Source of the DNA: Doris montereyensis
Lineage: Eukaryota > Mollusca > Gastropoda > Nudibranchia > Dorididae
NCBI GenBank assembly: GCA_037039925.1
Contig: JAXRKP010000149.1
Coordinates: 388,501-452,500 of the forward strand
Direction: 5' to 3'
DNA: 64,000 nucleotides
The notes under the pieces were generated by a model. The model searched no databases. It worked only from the letters and a program-made list of their open reading frames with translations, and was not told the DNA's origin. Position 1 is the first letter of the stretch; every line of letters begins with the position of its first letter. Below, piece by piece: positions 13,801 to 22,269 of the stretch. Both the position numbers and the translations under genes were made by a program.

Positions 13801-16800
13801 CTGCTACTGCATCACCACCTAAAATTCCTTCTAGAACATGCCCTATACCTCGTCCAAAAGCTTTAAATAAATCAAAAGGCCGACATCCTCTGCGAACTAC
13901 TCTGAAGTAAGAATGTTGCCTATGATAATGATGCATAAATTATATTATATTCTTTTCTGTGTATCAACATTACTTGCTTTTAAAGTTAAAGAAACATTTC
14001 TTCAAGGTCTGGCCCATAAAGCCATTTGTTTTAGCTTTTAAGTCAGTTTTTAAATCTAAACAAACATTATCCAACTGTAACTTTACTACGTAGATAGTTC
14101 AGTGGATTTTAAAACTGTAAATGATCAATGTCAGTAATTTCAACTCAGAAGCTTTATGCCCGGCCCAGGCATTCAGATTGTTTTATTTCCTCAGGCAACT
14201 GACACAAAATACACAATTATAAAACTTTCGGAAGATTTGTTCATGTATTCTTAGCCTTTTGTTGTTAGATATTCCATGTCTTTCAAAAAAACTCTCAAAA
14301 TCTTTGAAATGAGAAGATAAAACTATTCCAAATGGCTCCATCAGTGATTTAATCAAATCGTTAACAGTTTGTATACGGTTCGTCAAAAATGTTCAAATAC
14401 TGTACTTGAAAAAAATTCTTTACGGTCTATATAATTGCTACATCGTATATGAGAAGTGATCATAGCTTTGTCCTTATGTTGTAAATTAAATTTGCGTTCT
14501 CTTTTAGAAATAAGTTTTGAAGAATCATCAATATTTCACCTCATTTTAACAAATTCAATATCTTCTCACAGTTGTAGCTGTGATTTTGTGTCAGAAAATA
14601 GCAGCTGCCCAAGTAAAAGTTATTTAAATGATTATAATTGTAATTAATACAATTGTAGTGTCAGTAGGAGAAAGACATGCCATTGTGCCCTGTGTATAAT
14701 TTTGAAGTTGATGGTCTATCAATTAGCACTTGATTAAGTGAAAAGAGTAGTGAAACCAATCCTGCCACTGCCATTATTGTAACATATGTGACACATATAT
14801 AACTATGCCATTGGAAATGCGTTAACACCTACGTGACCAAGCCCCCAGGGCCATGCATCACCCCAGCATTTTAGGCGAAAAATGTACATGTGTTCTTAAA
14901 ATCTAAATAGACTTGCTTCTAGCACACCTACATACATGAAATTTCACACAGACATCAGGAACATACCACTACTTGATCTATCACGGTCATTTTCAGCCAC
15001 GAATTCTGGATCATTATCAACAGAATCTTGATCAGAATAACTATCCTCTACTTCCTCATCGCTGTCCTCGCTGTCTGAGTTCATAAATAATTCATTGAGT
15101 ACTTCATCTCGCGTTAGAGTTTGTCTTTTAGGCATTTTTTAAGTCAATCTAGCACTGAGTCACACATTGACGGTTGAAAGTGAAAGTAGGACAAGGAAAC
15201 AAAGCTTTAGAACGGAAGTCAAAAACATGGATAGGATTTATAAATAGGTGAACTGGCTTTTATTAGGGAATATCCAAATGCGAGTATTCTCGTCGGCGGT
15301 CCCAGGCTGTTGCATTGTGATGCGAGTATACTGTCGGTGGTCACGTAAGTGTTAAAGAGGATGTGTTACGCCAAAAAATGTTTCAAAGAGAATAATATTT
15401 CTTAAATAAACATCAGTAATGTCAAAAAATAAACTCTTGATGAAAGGGGTTGTTCAGTACTAGTACTGCTAGTGAAAATTTTGTCATTTTTAGTTATGCC
15501 AGGGAATTTTCACTCAAAACTCTTTCTTACAGGCAAGAGATAGAACTTGCAACAGCCCTCTATGAACAGGCACCAAATTATAACACTAGGACCGGTTTTG
15601 ATCTGCGGCGGGTTGTTGAAGATCAGGTAAAATTAATGTCACTTTGACCGTATTTGACTTAAACCAAGCTTTTTACTCTTTTTTTCTGTGTTGAAATAAA
15701 CAATGTTGATGAATGAATTGTTTCCTTTTCCTTCTCACACTTCTCATTGATAGGTGTTTTAACCAATAGGATTCATTCCAGGTTATCTTCATTGTATCTT
15801 TCACTTATTAGAGACATGCAATATTATGTAGTCTGCAATTTCATTATCTGTCCAGGTTCTATTTTCACACCTATGTATTAGGTTCTTTTTGTGTTGTTGC
15901 CACTCAATCTCTGAGATAGATTACTGTTAACCAGAGCAAGAAAGTTTTGGTAACTGCATATTCCAACTTAAATGAATCAAAGCCTTACTTTTTGTTTTGT
16001 GTTTGTTTCAACAGTGAGTCTAATAATACCTTTCAGAATAACACATATAATGTATTGCCACTGTTTTCATGAAAACATACGACCAAATTTTACAGGAGAG
16101 GTTGAAATAATGATTTTTTTAAAAATGCGTACCAGTGAACACTCTTTTATCAAAGGTCTTAGAAAACTACTGTATATAAAACATATAGACTATATTTATA
16201 TACAGTAGTGACCGCCTAAATGCCTGCCGCGGTAATGCCCATTTCACCTAAATGCCCTAATTCTCTGTGAAACCGATTTTTTCCGATATAAATTGCCCCT
16301 CTAAATGCCCATTTCAAGACCAAGATTTTTGCCTAAATGCCCGGTCTCACGGCAACTGCTGGTATCAATTTCTCCAAATTATCATAAGATACGTCTGTAA
16401 TTGATTAAAAAATATTCCTTTTTATTATACATCGCTAATATGGCTTATGCCCGTCAACAACGTACCATGCATTACAACCATCTTTCATACCTATCCATTG
16501 TAATGTAATAAAAGATGACCAGTCTTCTCTTCTAACTCCACCCACTGTACATCACAACCTTTGTTCCATTGGATCACTGGTTTGTCATTGGGCAATTAGA
16601 ATTGAAGTCTTTCAGACTCCGCCCTCGGCTCTTTCTTGATGCCGTAAGTTGCATGCAATCACCTTGCGTTTTTAATAGACCAGGCAGATATCACGATCCA
16701 GAACAAAGTGTGAACAGTTTTATTACTCCCCTATCTCACATTGGGTGTATCCATTATGTCTTCGGGTTTTCGTGGCAAGCAATGGGCAATCCGCCTGTGC

Positions 16801-17819
16801 GCTCAACACATTGGTGATAAATGGTTTCCAGGTGTTTCGCATTAGATTTTTCGTATATTTTGGATTTCTGCACCATACTCGATGTACCCCTTGGTGATCA
16901 CACCCCCCCCCCAACCCAAATTTTTGCCTCTAACCTCTTTCGCCTAAATACCGTTTCGCCTAAATGCCCGTTTTCTCTGCTTCCTAAGCACTGGGCATTT
17001 AGGCGGTCACTACTGTATTTGTGAATTTTTACATGAAAATACAAAATTTGTCGCCAGACATGTTTTCATAAAAAGGTAGCAATACTGCATTTATTAATAC
17101 CTTTGTGTATCTTCTTAAGGTCAAATCTAAAATTCCTGTAAACAAAAAAGCCTTGAAGTTAACCTGTAAAGTATAGGAGTTTTTACTATCTTGTGCATTT
17201 GTAAAACTGTTGATTTTCTTTTTCTAATTTCTAATCCTCGATCAGCTCTTCTGTTAAAAAATAAAAGAGTAAGGGTAAAGATCCTTTCAGACTCGTAGTA
17301 AATGAGTTTCCCAAGGATACATTGCCAGTGAAACAAAGATTCAAACCCATGACTTCCTGCTTTCAAGCTTGACTGTCTTATTGGTCTAGCACAAAACCAC
17401 TGTCATCACTCATACTCATAGTGATTAGATTTAGCTTCAATGATCTTGGTTTCAATTCTACTGTCATACTAAATTTAATGGAATATTATTTAATGCTCCT
17501 TCCGCCTAGTACCTTAGAGCAGTGAAGCACAAGTTCTACACCAGCAAATGATTCCTTACAACGGATATAGTATACTTCATAATCTTATGGTCACATTCAC
17601 TATTTCCTTTCCCCAGTGGCGAAAAGAAATGCAAGCAACTCTCAAAGCTGAAGAGGAAGGAGAACTTAAGAGGCTTAAAGAGATACAGACGGATAAAGAG
17701 AAGAAAAGAGAGAGATTGCATCACTGAAGGAGCAAAAGTTTGCAAAGAAAGTACTTAAAGATGACACCCTGCAGTTGGGTTTGCCGAGAAAAGAAGCACC
17801 TCTGGGAAATTTTTGCTGA
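512..17819 (+). CDS. TMEM232: TMEM232-like protein, about 16 coding exons, with frame breaks
   Basis: About 900 residues in 16 coding exons. The vertebrate protein is roughly 650-680. Exons: 512-648, 2791-2902, 3803-3908, 4391-4546, 6227-6326, 7614-~7799, 8234-8440, 8673-8820, 9245-9446, 9934-10171, 11757-11923, 12623-12878, 13241-13422, 13688-13906, 15533-15626, 17617-17819. Most have AG/GT borders and phases that join. The identification comes from my memory of the family: an N-terminus MPINKVPIVHKFGIISS, a conserved block GWHWEVAITYTDIL, then WSWRIRYGAITSLVRI and EGLRSTAWNVLLRANAMEKD. The C-terminus is a charged helix (RKEMQATLKAEEEGELKRL). Mouse TMEM232 is reported to be needed for the sperm flagellum; a flagellar or ciliary role here is inferred. 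Exons 6, 7, 8, 9, 14 and 16 each need a one-base shift to stay open. The first ATG is chosen because it opens the conserved N-terminus. Confidence 0.68.
1311..1490 (-). repeat. Interspersed repeat family R1, copy 1
   Basis: The reverse complement aligns with 10615-10815 on the plus strand over about 180 bases at roughly 65-70% identity. Shared segments include a TCGGTTATNG(C/T)GG start, CTGGTCT-like middle and a TAGGCCTACA end. Both translate to a similar Ser-rich string ending GCLASTYHSL or GCFASTANSL, which may only reflect shared DNA. Family not identified. It lies in intron 1 of the TMEM232-like gene. Confidence 0.5.
2791..2902 (+). CDS. TMEM232: TMEM232-like exon 2
   Basis: Acceptor TTTCTTCAAG, donor GTTTGT. 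It completes the split Arg codon of exon 1 and encodes NPLEVTEEFVQQFNSAEDF followed by a charged segment ending in LLERSK. Phase 0 at the end. Confidence 0.65.
3239..3470 (+). repeat. Repeat family R2 (TATAAGTAAAAGT type) with a tandem duplication
   Basis: Two tandem units of about 78 bp (3239-3316 and 3317-3395), each carrying CTTGTCTGTTCCTTTCTT-like and TATAAGTAAAAGTGT segments, followed by TTGTCTGATGAAG and GTTCTGTCTCTTTTAGT. The second part resembles 20840-20995. Intron 2 of the TMEM232-like gene. Possibly the 3' tail of a retroelement; not identified. Confidence 0.4.
3803..3908 (+). CDS. TMEM232: TMEM232-like exon 3
   Basis: Open throughout. Encodes RRCGVKHCGYGDHVNLPLAW and then TEMAQLAQCKGRIQE. 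Acceptor after CATGACAG; donor GTTCAT is weak but gives the correct phase (1) for exon 4. Confidence 0.65.
4391..4546 (+). CDS. TMEM232: TMEM232-like exon 4
   Basis: Acceptor CTTACACAG, donor GTATTT. Encodes DCLDTLVTSLDVSPLEKYH and a hydrophobic helix IPALFFLAETMLYWL followed by RTEAVLQPFLRTGEIVVK. The helix is the only segment here that could pass as membrane-associated. Confidence 0.68.
4801..4902 (+). repeat. Microsatellite (TCTG)n-(CT)n-(C)n
   Basis: A run of TGTC/TCTG tetranucleotides passes into CT dinucleotides and then about 19 consecutive C. Open frames here are repeat artefacts. Confidence 0.9.
5066..5330 (-). mobile_element. RTE-like LINE, 3'-terminal fragment
   Basis: On the minus strand this reads, with a frame slip, as the C-terminal tail of RTE-type ORF2 proteins: RSNGLSKLILQGTTEGT, a basic linker, then TFAQTQTLAHNQEKWLKLV and a stop. 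The stop is followed by a short (ATG)n tail (5063-5076), usual for such LINEs. It is 5' truncated and cannot move. It belongs to a different subfamily from the element at 33803-37140, whose C-terminus is not alike. Intron 4 of the TMEM232-like gene. Confidence 0.7.
6227..6326 (+). CDS. TMEM232: TMEM232-like exon 5
   Basis: Acceptor TTTCTACCAG, donor GTATGA. Encodes DGTASVPEIILPSYGWTASR followed by SCGVKEQTFYLHR, ending with two bases of a Trp codon. A SINE begins about 110 bp downstream in the following intron. Confidence 0.65.
6436..6757 (+). mobile_element. tRNA-derived SINE, family S1, full-length copy
   Basis: A tRNA-like head (A-box region TAGCTGAGTGGTTAGGCTGC, degenerate B box near 6515) is followed by a body with CTTGGGAAAGACACTTAACA, then CACCTGTTCCGCTTCACGCT, then a T-rich end. 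It aligns along its length with 29469-29755 and 48450-48745. A leader ATGATACCAAAGA precedes the head here and in the second copy. Intron 5 of the TMEM232-like gene. Confidence 0.75.
7614..7799 (+). CDS. TMEM232: TMEM232-like exon 6, two compensating frame breaks
   Basis: After acceptor CTTGTCTTGTAG the conserved frame (LQECQEAYNPYPNALLSLRF) is one base out of phase with exon 5. A second one-base break near 7688 moves the frame to ILADSQLEPGDVKEGDRIPD. Downstream come APKHNMEELSSVIWG and a G-rich stretch where the donor cannot be placed exactly. The pattern fits one inserted and one missing base. Confidence 0.55.
8234..8440 (+). CDS. TMEM232: TMEM232-like exon 7, one frame break
   Basis: Acceptor TATTTAAG, donor GTAAAT. 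Encodes ATKEMFEKRNQDDTRSIHSA then SSVHDLSPTLWHALDVW. A TGA appears near 8432 unless one T of the run at about 8424-8428 is ignored; the shifted frame joins exon 8 through a Trp codon. Confidence 0.6.
8673..8820 (+). CDS. TMEM232: TMEM232-like exon 8, one frame break
   Basis: Acceptor TCATCTCTAG, donor GTAGGG. Encodes VDGMVAIQILGETAKSNMSA then MKVLHRLAQ. Near 8760 the frame moves by one base to VKTTEDLMTPPLSSRSGRS. Both halves read as coding. Confidence 0.6.
9245..9446 (+). CDS. TMEM232: TMEM232-like exon 9, homopolymer frame break
   Basis: Acceptor ATATTTCCAG, donor GTGACT. Encodes DMFSISSDGNLLLDEDEERR and an acidic, Ser-rich stretch. At the A-run near 9389-9395 the frame must slip by one base to reach NKSEENGSMLTEDSKSDQ, which ends in phase with exon 10. 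Probably a disordered linker. Confidence 0.58.
9934..10171 (+). CDS. TMEM232: TMEM232-like exon 10
   Basis: Acceptor ACTTTTACAG, donor GTAAGA. Open in a single frame. Encodes a low-complexity charged linker starting TQTEDSDISLLKKEETDESW and ending ETEFSKSAQGK. Confidence 0.62.
10615..10815 (+). repeat. Interspersed repeat family R1, copy 2
   Basis: Plus-strand partner of 1311-1490, in intron 10 of the TMEM232-like gene. An open frame across it (10672-10890) is not supported as a gene because the similarity to copy 1 is at DNA level and copy 1 lies in the opposite orientation. Confidence 0.5.
11757..11923 (+). CDS. TMEM232: TMEM232-like exon 11
   Basis: Acceptor CTTTTAACAG, donor GTATTA. Encodes SQGSDSNQLSAQGSKLSFRS, then a Gly/Ser/Arg-rich linker ending SVPTFTNHP. 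Phases 1 in and 0 out match its neighbours. Confidence 0.62.
12098..12168 (+). repeat. (TATC)n microsatellite
   Basis: About 17 tetranucleotide units with a few interruptions, in intron 11 of the TMEM232-like gene. Confidence 0.9.
12623..12878 (+). CDS. TMEM232: TMEM232-like exon 12 (conserved block)
   Basis: Acceptor CACCTTTTCAG, donor GTAAAA. Open. Encodes LVDTPGITGWHWEVAITYTD, then ILANVVLYGNSACIQKHALI and ending LLDLAFFKPKNESSDGG. This is one of the blocks used for the family call. Confidence 0.7.
13241..13422 (+). CDS. TMEM232: TMEM232-like exon 13 (most conserved block)
   Basis: Acceptor TTTTATTTTAG, donor GTAAGG. Open. Encodes PNDWSWRIRYGAITSLVRIC, then EGLRSTAWNVLLRANAMEKD and VLEALKVGQ, the strongest family signature in the gene. 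Confidence 0.72.
13688..13906 (+). CDS. TMEM232: TMEM232-like exon 14, frame break in C-run
   Basis: Acceptor CATTTTACAG, donor GTAAGA. Encodes VHTDGSIQLDQLFQSDPASL then GMRIAKGLSTIYLPP. A TAA is met at about 13820 unless the frame slips in the C-rich run at 13788-13800. The shifted frame gives ATASPPKIPSRTCPIPRP and joins exon 15. Confidence 0.62.
14826..15351 (-). mobile_element. piggyBac-like deletion derivative, 526 bp
   Basis: Flanked on both sides by TTAA (14822-14825 and 15352-15355). Ends are inverted: CACCTACGTGACCA at the left and CACTTACGTGACCA reading inward from the right. The minus strand encodes MPKRQTLTRDEVLNELFMNS followed by an acidic Asp/Ser/Glu-rich tract (14944-15135), which fits the N-terminus of a piggyBac transposase. 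The DDD catalytic part is absent, so the element is non-autonomous. Located in intron 14 of the TMEM232-like gene. Confidence 0.75.
15533..15626 (+). CDS. TMEM232: TMEM232-like exon 15
   Basis: Acceptor TTTCTTACAG, donor GTAAAA. Encodes KQEIELATALYEQAPNYNTR then TGFDLRRVVEDQ, open and in phase on both sides. It lies 177 bp downstream of the piggyBac remnant at 14826-15351. Confidence 0.65.
16203..17015. mobile_element. CAGT-ended DNA transposon (pogo/Tc1-like MITE), 813 bp
   Basis: Perfect inverted ends CAGTAGTGACCGCCTAAATG, flanked by TA on both sides (16201-16202 and 17016-17017). TA targets and CAGT termini are typical of pogo/Tigger-type elements. CCTAAATGCCC-like motifs recur several times just inside each end, as subterminal repeats do. 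No intact transposase is visible. Intron 15 of the TMEM232-like gene. Confidence 0.75.
17285..17405 (-). mobile_element. Possible tRNA-derived SINE fragment
   Basis: The reverse complement contains a B-box-like GGGTTTGAATC preceded by a TGCTAGACCAATAAG A-box-like segment and followed by ATCCTTGGGAAACTCATT, similar in layout to the SINE bodies elsewhere in the window. Only one copy is seen. Confidence 0.3.
17617..17819 (+). CDS. TMEM232: TMEM232-like exon 16 and stop
   Basis: Acceptor TTTCCCCAG. Encodes WRKEMQATLKAEEEGELKRL and a Lys/Glu-rich helix. A one-base slip in the AGAGAGA run near 17708-17716 is needed to avoid TGA at 17724. The shifted frame continues EQKFAKKVLKDDTLQLGLPR and ends at TGA 17817-17819. 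Confidence 0.6.
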
Positions 17820-17910
17820 AAAACTCATCATTCTGTTTTGTTTCTTGTTAGTTTTTTTGCTGTTGATGCCCTTTTTGATGACAAATAGGAAACAATTACT
17901 TTTTATTGAT

Positions 17911-17916
17911 AATAAA
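17911..17916 (+). promoter_or_regulatory. Candidate polyadenylation signal of the TMEM232-like gene
   Basis: Canonical AATAAA 92 bases after the inferred stop codon, in AT-rich sequence. Position and motif fit a short 3'UTR; no transcript data are available. Confidence 0.4.
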
Positions 17917-17966
17917 AGCAACACAATATAATCAGATTGCTCAGACTTCCATGTCAACAGTAGAAA

Positions 17967-18066
17967 TAGACAGATAGATAGATCGATAGAGATAGATACA
18001 TAGATAGAAAGATAAATGGACATAGATAGAAAGAAAGGAAGATAAATAGATAGATAGATAAATAGA
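17967..18066 (+). repeat. (GATA)n microsatellite
   Basis: Imperfect GATA/GAAA tetranucleotide tract directly next to the CAGT-ended element that starts at 18069. Confidence 0.9.
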
Positions 18067-18068
18067 TA

Positions 18069-18566
18069 CAGTGCAATCCCTCGATAACGACATCGCTCGG
18101 GACCGAACAATCATGTCGTTATCGGGGATGTCGTTATTCAGAAATTTTCAAAATGGCAGCGAAAGGGGGCGTTACGAGTGAGGCTAGTCAATTGGGAAGA
18201 TGTGGTGGGGCCCTGAAAAGGGCCGGTGTGTTGGGGTGGGGTTGGTAGAGCCAGCAGATGGGTTTACTAGCTGGTTGTCACGGCCTTGGTACCCTCAGAG
18301 ATGGAGAAATAATCTCACACGTTGTCATTGGCCGAAAAAGAAGTGTTTTCATTGCTAAGAATACGTCTCAATTTTGTCAATATTGATCAAATTTTCTTGT
18401 CAAATGTAGTGTTTACGGCTAGACTTATGTCGTTATTGGGAGGTTTCACGTCGCTATTCGGAGTTTTTTTTACTAATGATATATAGCATCAAAAACGGGA
18501 CCAGGGATCCATGTCGCTATCGGGGGATTGTCGTTATTCGGAGATGTCGTTATCGGGATTGATATA
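18069..18566. mobile_element. CAGT-ended DNA transposon (pogo/Tigger-like MITE), about 500 bp
   Basis: Left end CAGTGCAATCCCTCGATAAC after TA. The right end, read inward, gives CAATCCCGATAACGACATC, so the inverted ends match with a decayed tip. ATAACGACAT/ATAGCGACAT motifs recur at both ends (at least six times), a subterminal pattern seen in Tigger-type elements. No transposase frame. Confidence 0.65.
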
Positions 18567-19629
18567 TTGGGTGAACCAATTAGAAACTGTCCCAACTTTA
18601 AAGCATTGTAGCTTTGCCTCTCTGGACATTTTATGTCTATACAAAATTATTTATTGAAAAAAATGTATATAGTATAATTTAATGTACATATATATTATTA
18701 TTGTTAATTCTGTGTACTTAAATTAAATAATTGATTATTTATTCCATGGTATGCTTGACATTTTAGAACTCAAATTTGTTACAACACAGTAAAAGAGTAT
18801 AAAAAATAAAAATAAAAGATAAATTTCTAATCATTTTAACATTACTTCTTTTTTTTACGTCTCAGAATTTCTTCCTTTATACTTATGAATATGTTACATT
18901 ATATCTTCCTCTCTCCATTTTTAAGATCTCTTTCTTTGCTCTTGAGCAAATTTTTCACAGCTCAGAGATGTAGCTTGAGAAAGGTTTGTTTTATCATTGA
19001 TACTATCATTTTAGTATATGGTGAACTCATTTTTCTTTTTCTTTAAATGGCACAAACCTTTATGGCTTTTCACAACTGAATTTGGTTGAAAAATAATTTC
19101 ATCAGAAAATTAGCCTAATAATTTGAATTTCATATAAGAAGCTGTGAAATTGAGCATACATATTGATGACATGGCTCAATCACACAAAGGAGCCACAGTA
19201 GAGTGAAGTCAAAATTGATAAATAACAATAAGTGACAACTTCTATGCAACTACCTTTGCTACACAATATTGATGGCTGAAAGACGGATTGGTATCAATGC
19301 ATCTGAGATATATTTGTGATTTGGTTCCCTACATCGCAAGATAAGTTGTTTACTATATCCTCATCATTTAATCCTAGCATTTGTATACGTTTTAAACCTT
19401 TATTGCATATTTTTTTACATTATTGATACTTCCTTTCATCCATTCACTTTCATTTCTTGTCCTACCTATCTTATTTTTATATACACACTCATCTCTTTGT
19501 CTCTTTCCCTCTCTGTTTCTAGATATAGACCATATTTTCCTCTTATTCTCTTTTTCACTCCTTCCCCTTTGACTCCTATCCTATCCAGCTCTACCTACCG
19601 CTTTTTTCTCCTTTTCCCCATTACTTAAA
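18567..19629. other. Gene-free AT-rich stretch
   Basis: No coding signal, RNA gene or clear repeat family seen. Contains poly-pyrimidine tracts (about 19490-19620) and short A/T runs. Confidence 0.5.
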
Positions 19630-19892
19630 AAGTAAAGTCCTATACTCAGATTTGAATGTAGGTTAACCAGGAATAGAGCTCTGATTTTTCTTGGCATATG
19701 GCATAATGTGGTAGTCTGCTATTGCTTTCCATGCCGCCTTTACTCTAGCCGAGTCTGAATAAACGTAGCTACTCATTTTGCTGCTAGGTCGACAGGAGGG
19801 CTAGAAGAATTTGCCAGGACTGGGAATCAAACCCGGGCCTCCTGCGTGGTAGTTTGACGCTCTACGAACTGAGCTACTGGCATCTCCTTTTC
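19630..19892 (-). mobile_element. tRNA-derived SINE, family S2
   Basis: Reading the minus strand, a tRNA-like head (19805-19885: GTAGCTCAGTTCGTAGAGCG as A-box region, GGGTTTGATTCCC as B box) is followed by a body with TTTATTCAGACTC and GCAGACTACCACATTATG. The same body occurs at 27998-28135 on the plus strand. The head lacks a convincing anticodon stem, so this is a SINE rather than a tRNA gene. Confidence 0.65.
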
Positions 19893-19912
19893 CCTCATAC
19901 TCATTCTTATTA

Positions 19913-20756
19913 CAGTAAATCTCGGATTCAACAAGATCGTCAGGATCATCCTGAAGATTTTGGGGAACACAAAGTCTCTTTGAATCTGAGATGTCACCAC
20001 GGTACTTAAATAATTCATGGATTATTTCCTTTGAACGGCAACGAGACAATGGGCCGGCCAGCTGCACTTTGGTGGACCAAATCTGTGCTAACACACTTAA
20101 ATTAAATGTTTTGGTTGTTTTTTGTGCTGTGTTTTTGTTTGTGTGTCTTTCCAATCTGCTAAGTGGATTGGTTCCTTCATTGCTTGAAATCTTAACAAAA
20201 AAATAATCTGTCAAGCTGTCCCGAGACACACTTATGCCAAGTGAAGATGATATTTGAAATTCAACTGACAATACTGACATTGCACGTTAAGAACTAAGTG
20301 ATAGGGATTGGGTAAAAAGGAAGTAAGTTACGGTGTGTACTAGTCAACCCCAACCACCCGTCTGAATGTATGCATTGCATTGGCATCGTTCAATACCCTG
20401 GCGAACACTGAGCTTGACATGCACTATGTGCTACCCCGACCTCCTTTTCTTTTTTTTCACCCTCTCTACATGTACTGATACATTCATAGATCTACAACTG
20501 TGATGGGGACTAGATGGGTGTTCTGTGGACTATGTGAATGTGAGTTTATTTTGTTTTGAGAATTTAAACAGGAAAAAAATGGTTTCCCCATGGAATGATA
20601 CCAGTCAAAACCAATACTAGATTTCATTGGAGCCAAGGTCACTCGTTGGGCTAGAGGTGTTTTTATTGACTTATCGGAAATAATCAGGGACAATTAATGA
20701 CCTCATTGGACCCAAGGTCTTGTTGAATCTGAGCTTGGTCAAGTCAAGGTTTACTG
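19913..20756. mobile_element. CAGT-ended DNA transposon (pogo/Tigger-like), 844 bp
   Basis: Flanked by TA (19911-19912 and 20757-20758). Left end CAGTAAATCTCGGATTCAAC. Right end read inward is CAGTAAACCTTGACTTGACC, followed by CAGATTCAACAAGA, so the two ends share CAGTAAA plus a displaced GATTCAACAAGA block. A minus-strand open frame (19801-20280) crosses the left border into the SINE and is not convincing as transposase. Confidence 0.6.
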
Positions 20757-20799
20757 TATCACGAGTATCACCATGTTTCCTTTCTTGATTCTTTCTCTT

Positions 20800-20995
20800 C
20801 ACTCGCCCCCGCTTTCCTCCTCCTGTCTATTTTTCCCCTTCTGGCATCACAGTATGTGGTGCCCGTATAAGTATAAGTGTGTACCCATTTCCCGTTTGTT
20901 GTCTGACAAAGGGTTGTACTCAAGACATCACGTGTTGGTTCTCTCTTTATTTGTCGAGTTGTCACTTATTGTTGTTTATCATTTGTGTTGTAGCT
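20800..20995 (+). repeat. Repeat family R2, copy 2
   Basis: Shares with 3317-3470 the order CTNTTCCCCTTCT, TATGTGGTG, TATAAGTATAAGTGTG, TTGTCTGACAAAG and GTTCTCTCTTTATTTGTCGA, at low identity. Starts just after the end of the CAGT element. Confidence 0.35.
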
Positions 20996-21059
20996 TGATC
21001 AGTAGGGTTGTGAGCTTGTACTCACGACCAGCCAGAATTTTTTTTCACTCTTAGGAAAG

Positions 21060-21865
21060 GTAACTTGCTTTACTTTTCTTACTTGACTCAGATGTAAATA
21101 AGTAGCCGGCAACAGGCAGAAACAATCTTGTCAAACTGATATAGTGCAAAGCACTTAAGGAGGGGGGAGGGGTGGGTCCCAGGGCGATTGTTTTAGTTTA
21201 AAGAGATACACAATTTTAAGCTTCATAGATGAGTTCAGCATGACGAAATTTGAGGAAATAAATTGTGAAAATCATTTTTGAAAGTTTAGTTGCCATGAAA
21301 ATGGCTGCCAGCTTGAATTTCTGGTGCAAAACCAGGTCAATTTTTGCAATTTTCAAAAACTAAGTACATGGAGTCCTACTGTTTTTATTTCAGAGGTTTA
21401 TAATTTTGCACATAGAAACTTCAAACCAATATCCGGAATCTCTTGTATCGTTTTTATTTACATCTTGTATAGTTTTCTTTTACAAATTTTCAAAAATTAA
21501 GGCTTGAACTTGAAGGAAACTAGTTTCTCTCAAATTTCCAACAAAAAATCATGATTTTCTCAGAAAGTACAAAAGATATAAAAAATCTGATACAAGAGTC
21601 TCTTTAGTAAGGGTACAAAGCAGTTGTATGCCATATTTCAAACGAATCCGTTGAAAAATGTAGGACTGCTTAGCAAAAAAGTCAAAAATGAGAAAATCGT
21701 ATTTAAAACTGTTCTTTCCATTATTTGAAAGTTTTTCGCATACAAAACTAGAAATGAGTAGAATAATGCTTTAAAACGTCATAAAACCCTGAGAGGCTCT
21801 CAACTACTACTTATCGATACTGAGCTTATTTTATGGTATCAATGATTCAATGTGAAGGGAATGAA
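21060..21865. other. Gene-free stretch
   Basis: No coding or RNA signal seen; AT-rich with a G-rich patch near 21160-21185. Confidence 0.45.
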
Positions 21866-21869
21866 CGGC

Positions 21870-22265
21870 TGAGACATCAATAGACACACTTATAACCTTG
21901 CAGACAAACATAATTGAGACTTCAATAGACACTTATTATAACCTTGCAGACAAACATAATAGAGACATCAATAGACACACTCATAACCTTGCAGACAAAC
22001 ATAATTGAGACATCAACTTCCATCATAACCTTGCAGACAAACATAATTGAGACATCAACTTCCATGGACACACTCATAACCTTGCAAACAAACATAATTG
22101 AGACATCAACTTCCATGGATACACTCATAACCTTGCAAACAAACATAATTGAGACATCAACTTTCATGGACACACTCATAACCTTGCAAACAAACATAAT
22201 TGAGACATCAACTTCCATGGACACACTCATAACCTTGCAGACAAATATTTTTGAGCCTTCAAAGG
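21870..22265 (+). repeat. 51-bp minisatellite, about 8 units, open on both strands
   Basis: Tandem units built on AACCTTGCAGACAAACATAA, then TTGAGACATCAACTTCCATG and GACACACTCAT. The main period is 51 bp with shorter units (33-42 bp) at the left. Because most periods are multiples of three, long frames run on both strands (plus LQTNIIETSTSMDTLIT, minus MFVCKVMSVSMEVDVSI). Nothing suggests translation; this is noncoding satellite DNA by default. Confidence 0.8.
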
Positions 22266-22269
22266 ACAT

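Noticed and set aside
19805..19885. tRNA gene
   Set aside because: A and B boxes are present but no proper anticodon stem or acceptor stem; the attached body recurs elsewhere, so it is a SINE head.
19801..20280. Minus-strand 159-residue frame as a transposase
   Set aside because: It crosses the border between a SINE and the CAGT-ended element and shows no DDE or helix-turn-helix motif.
21870..22265. CRISPR-like array
   Set aside because: Units are contiguous with no unique spacers, lengths vary, and the genome is eukaryotic; it is a minisatellite.
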